Positions 63,326 through 64,000 of a DNA stretch of 64,000 bases are shown piece by piece. Origin of the DNA: Pseudanabaena sp. M085S1SP2A07QC (GTDB lineage: Bacteria > Cyanobacteriota > Cyanobacteriia > Pseudanabaenales > Pseudanabaenaceae); NCBI GenBank assembly GCA_020404895.1, contig JADBWK010000147.1:23682-87681 (forward strand), in the 5' to 3' direction. The notes under the pieces are model-generated. The model was not told the DNA's origin. It made no database searches and was given only the letters and a program-made list of their open reading frames with translations. Position 1 is the first letter of the stretch. Every line of letters starts with the position of its first letter. The translations under genes and the position numbers were made by a program.

Positions 63326-63519
63326 TTTTTATTTTGCATTCTCTTCTAAACATTCGGCGATCGCATTCAATTCTGCTATTCCTTTAACTAACCGATCGCA
63401 CAAAGCATCGTCAAGCTTGGAATTTTGCAAAGCTACCTCTTGGATGGCGGCTAACCATTGTACGATCTCCAGCCCAATCGACTTGCAGACAGTGACATCA
63501 AGCCAGAAAACAAAATCTG

Positions 63520-64000
63520 GATTGCCATTCACCAACAAATGACCGAGCTAGAATCTTTTCAGCAATTTAGCAATCGACTAAATGGCGATGAATTTCTCGC
63601 AGGCATCGGTACAACTGCAATCTGCAAAGCGATCGCCGAGATGTTACCAGAGCCAGATCGACGCTTAGAAGACCCTGAGCTAATCAGAAAACAAATTCGG
63701 GGCCTCTTTGAAATGCTAGCAGGGCAACTGCCCACCCCTGAACTCATGCGAAAATTGAGTCGGCTCTCTGGACATTTGTGTATCAAGACGGTGTGGAGCC
63801 GACCAATAATTCAGCAGAACGCGCTTTGCGCCCTGCCGTAATTTGGCGCAATCTCAGCTTTGGTTCTCAGTCTCATGCTGGCAGTGAGTTTGTGGCGAGA
63901 ATGCTCACGGTCAAACATTCTTTGAAATTACAAGGGCGTTCTGTCTTGGATTTTCTCACACAATCTTGTCTGGCGGCTCGACTGGGTATGCAACGTCCTT
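63520..64000 (+). pseudogene. IS66-family transposase remnant, C-terminal region (continues past the window)
   Basis: Frame near 63780 reads FVYQDGVEPTNNSAERALRPAVIWRNLSFGSQSHAGSEFVARMLTVKHSLKLQGRSVLDFLTQSCLAARLGMQRP; upstream part (EMLPEPDRRLEDPELIRKQI...LMRKLSRL) is in another frame. Confidence 0.85.

Noticed and set aside
63329-63538. 69-aa minus ORF and overlapping plus ORF near the IS66 remnant
   Set aside because: Could be a small real gene, but no recognisable family and it lies in a decaying region

Overview
This 64 kb window is cyanobacterial, judging from frequent HIP1 GCGATCGC octamers, petB/petD and HetF-type CHAT/NACHT families (Pseudanabaena-like is a guess). Positions 1-30.7 kb hold a mostly minus-strand surface-polysaccharide locus: glycosyltransferases, Wzm/Wzt-type ABC exporter, a CDP-sugar branch (rfbF, rfbG, C-methyltransferase, epimerase), a DegT/GNAT/WbqC/CmcI/PhyH decoration block and rfbA/B/C/D. 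It is interrupted by a decaying duplicated array of Rpn/DUF2887-like and DUF3782-like nuclease genes (14.6-18.9 kb) and two copies of a 98-bp MITE-like element. Positions 31-64 kb hold uvrC, aroC, a two-partner-secretion pair whose exoprotein carries a C-terminal CHAT protease-like domain, petB/petD, a HigB/XRE-M78 toxin-antitoxin pair, ilvC, PBP2, an anti-sigma kinase, rel/spo, a ROK glucokinase, a frameshifted and internally deleted HTH-NACHT gene, two lone ABC ATPases, rpmF, argB, a GT4, a frameshifted Uma2 remnant and an IS66 transposase remnant. The most unusual non-coding signal is a set of very long near-perfect intergenic hairpins with unrelated arms but similar cores (GC-TTT-GC, GGC-TAC-GCC). 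No tRNA, rRNA or CRISPR array was recognised. All family calls are by eye; no searches were run.
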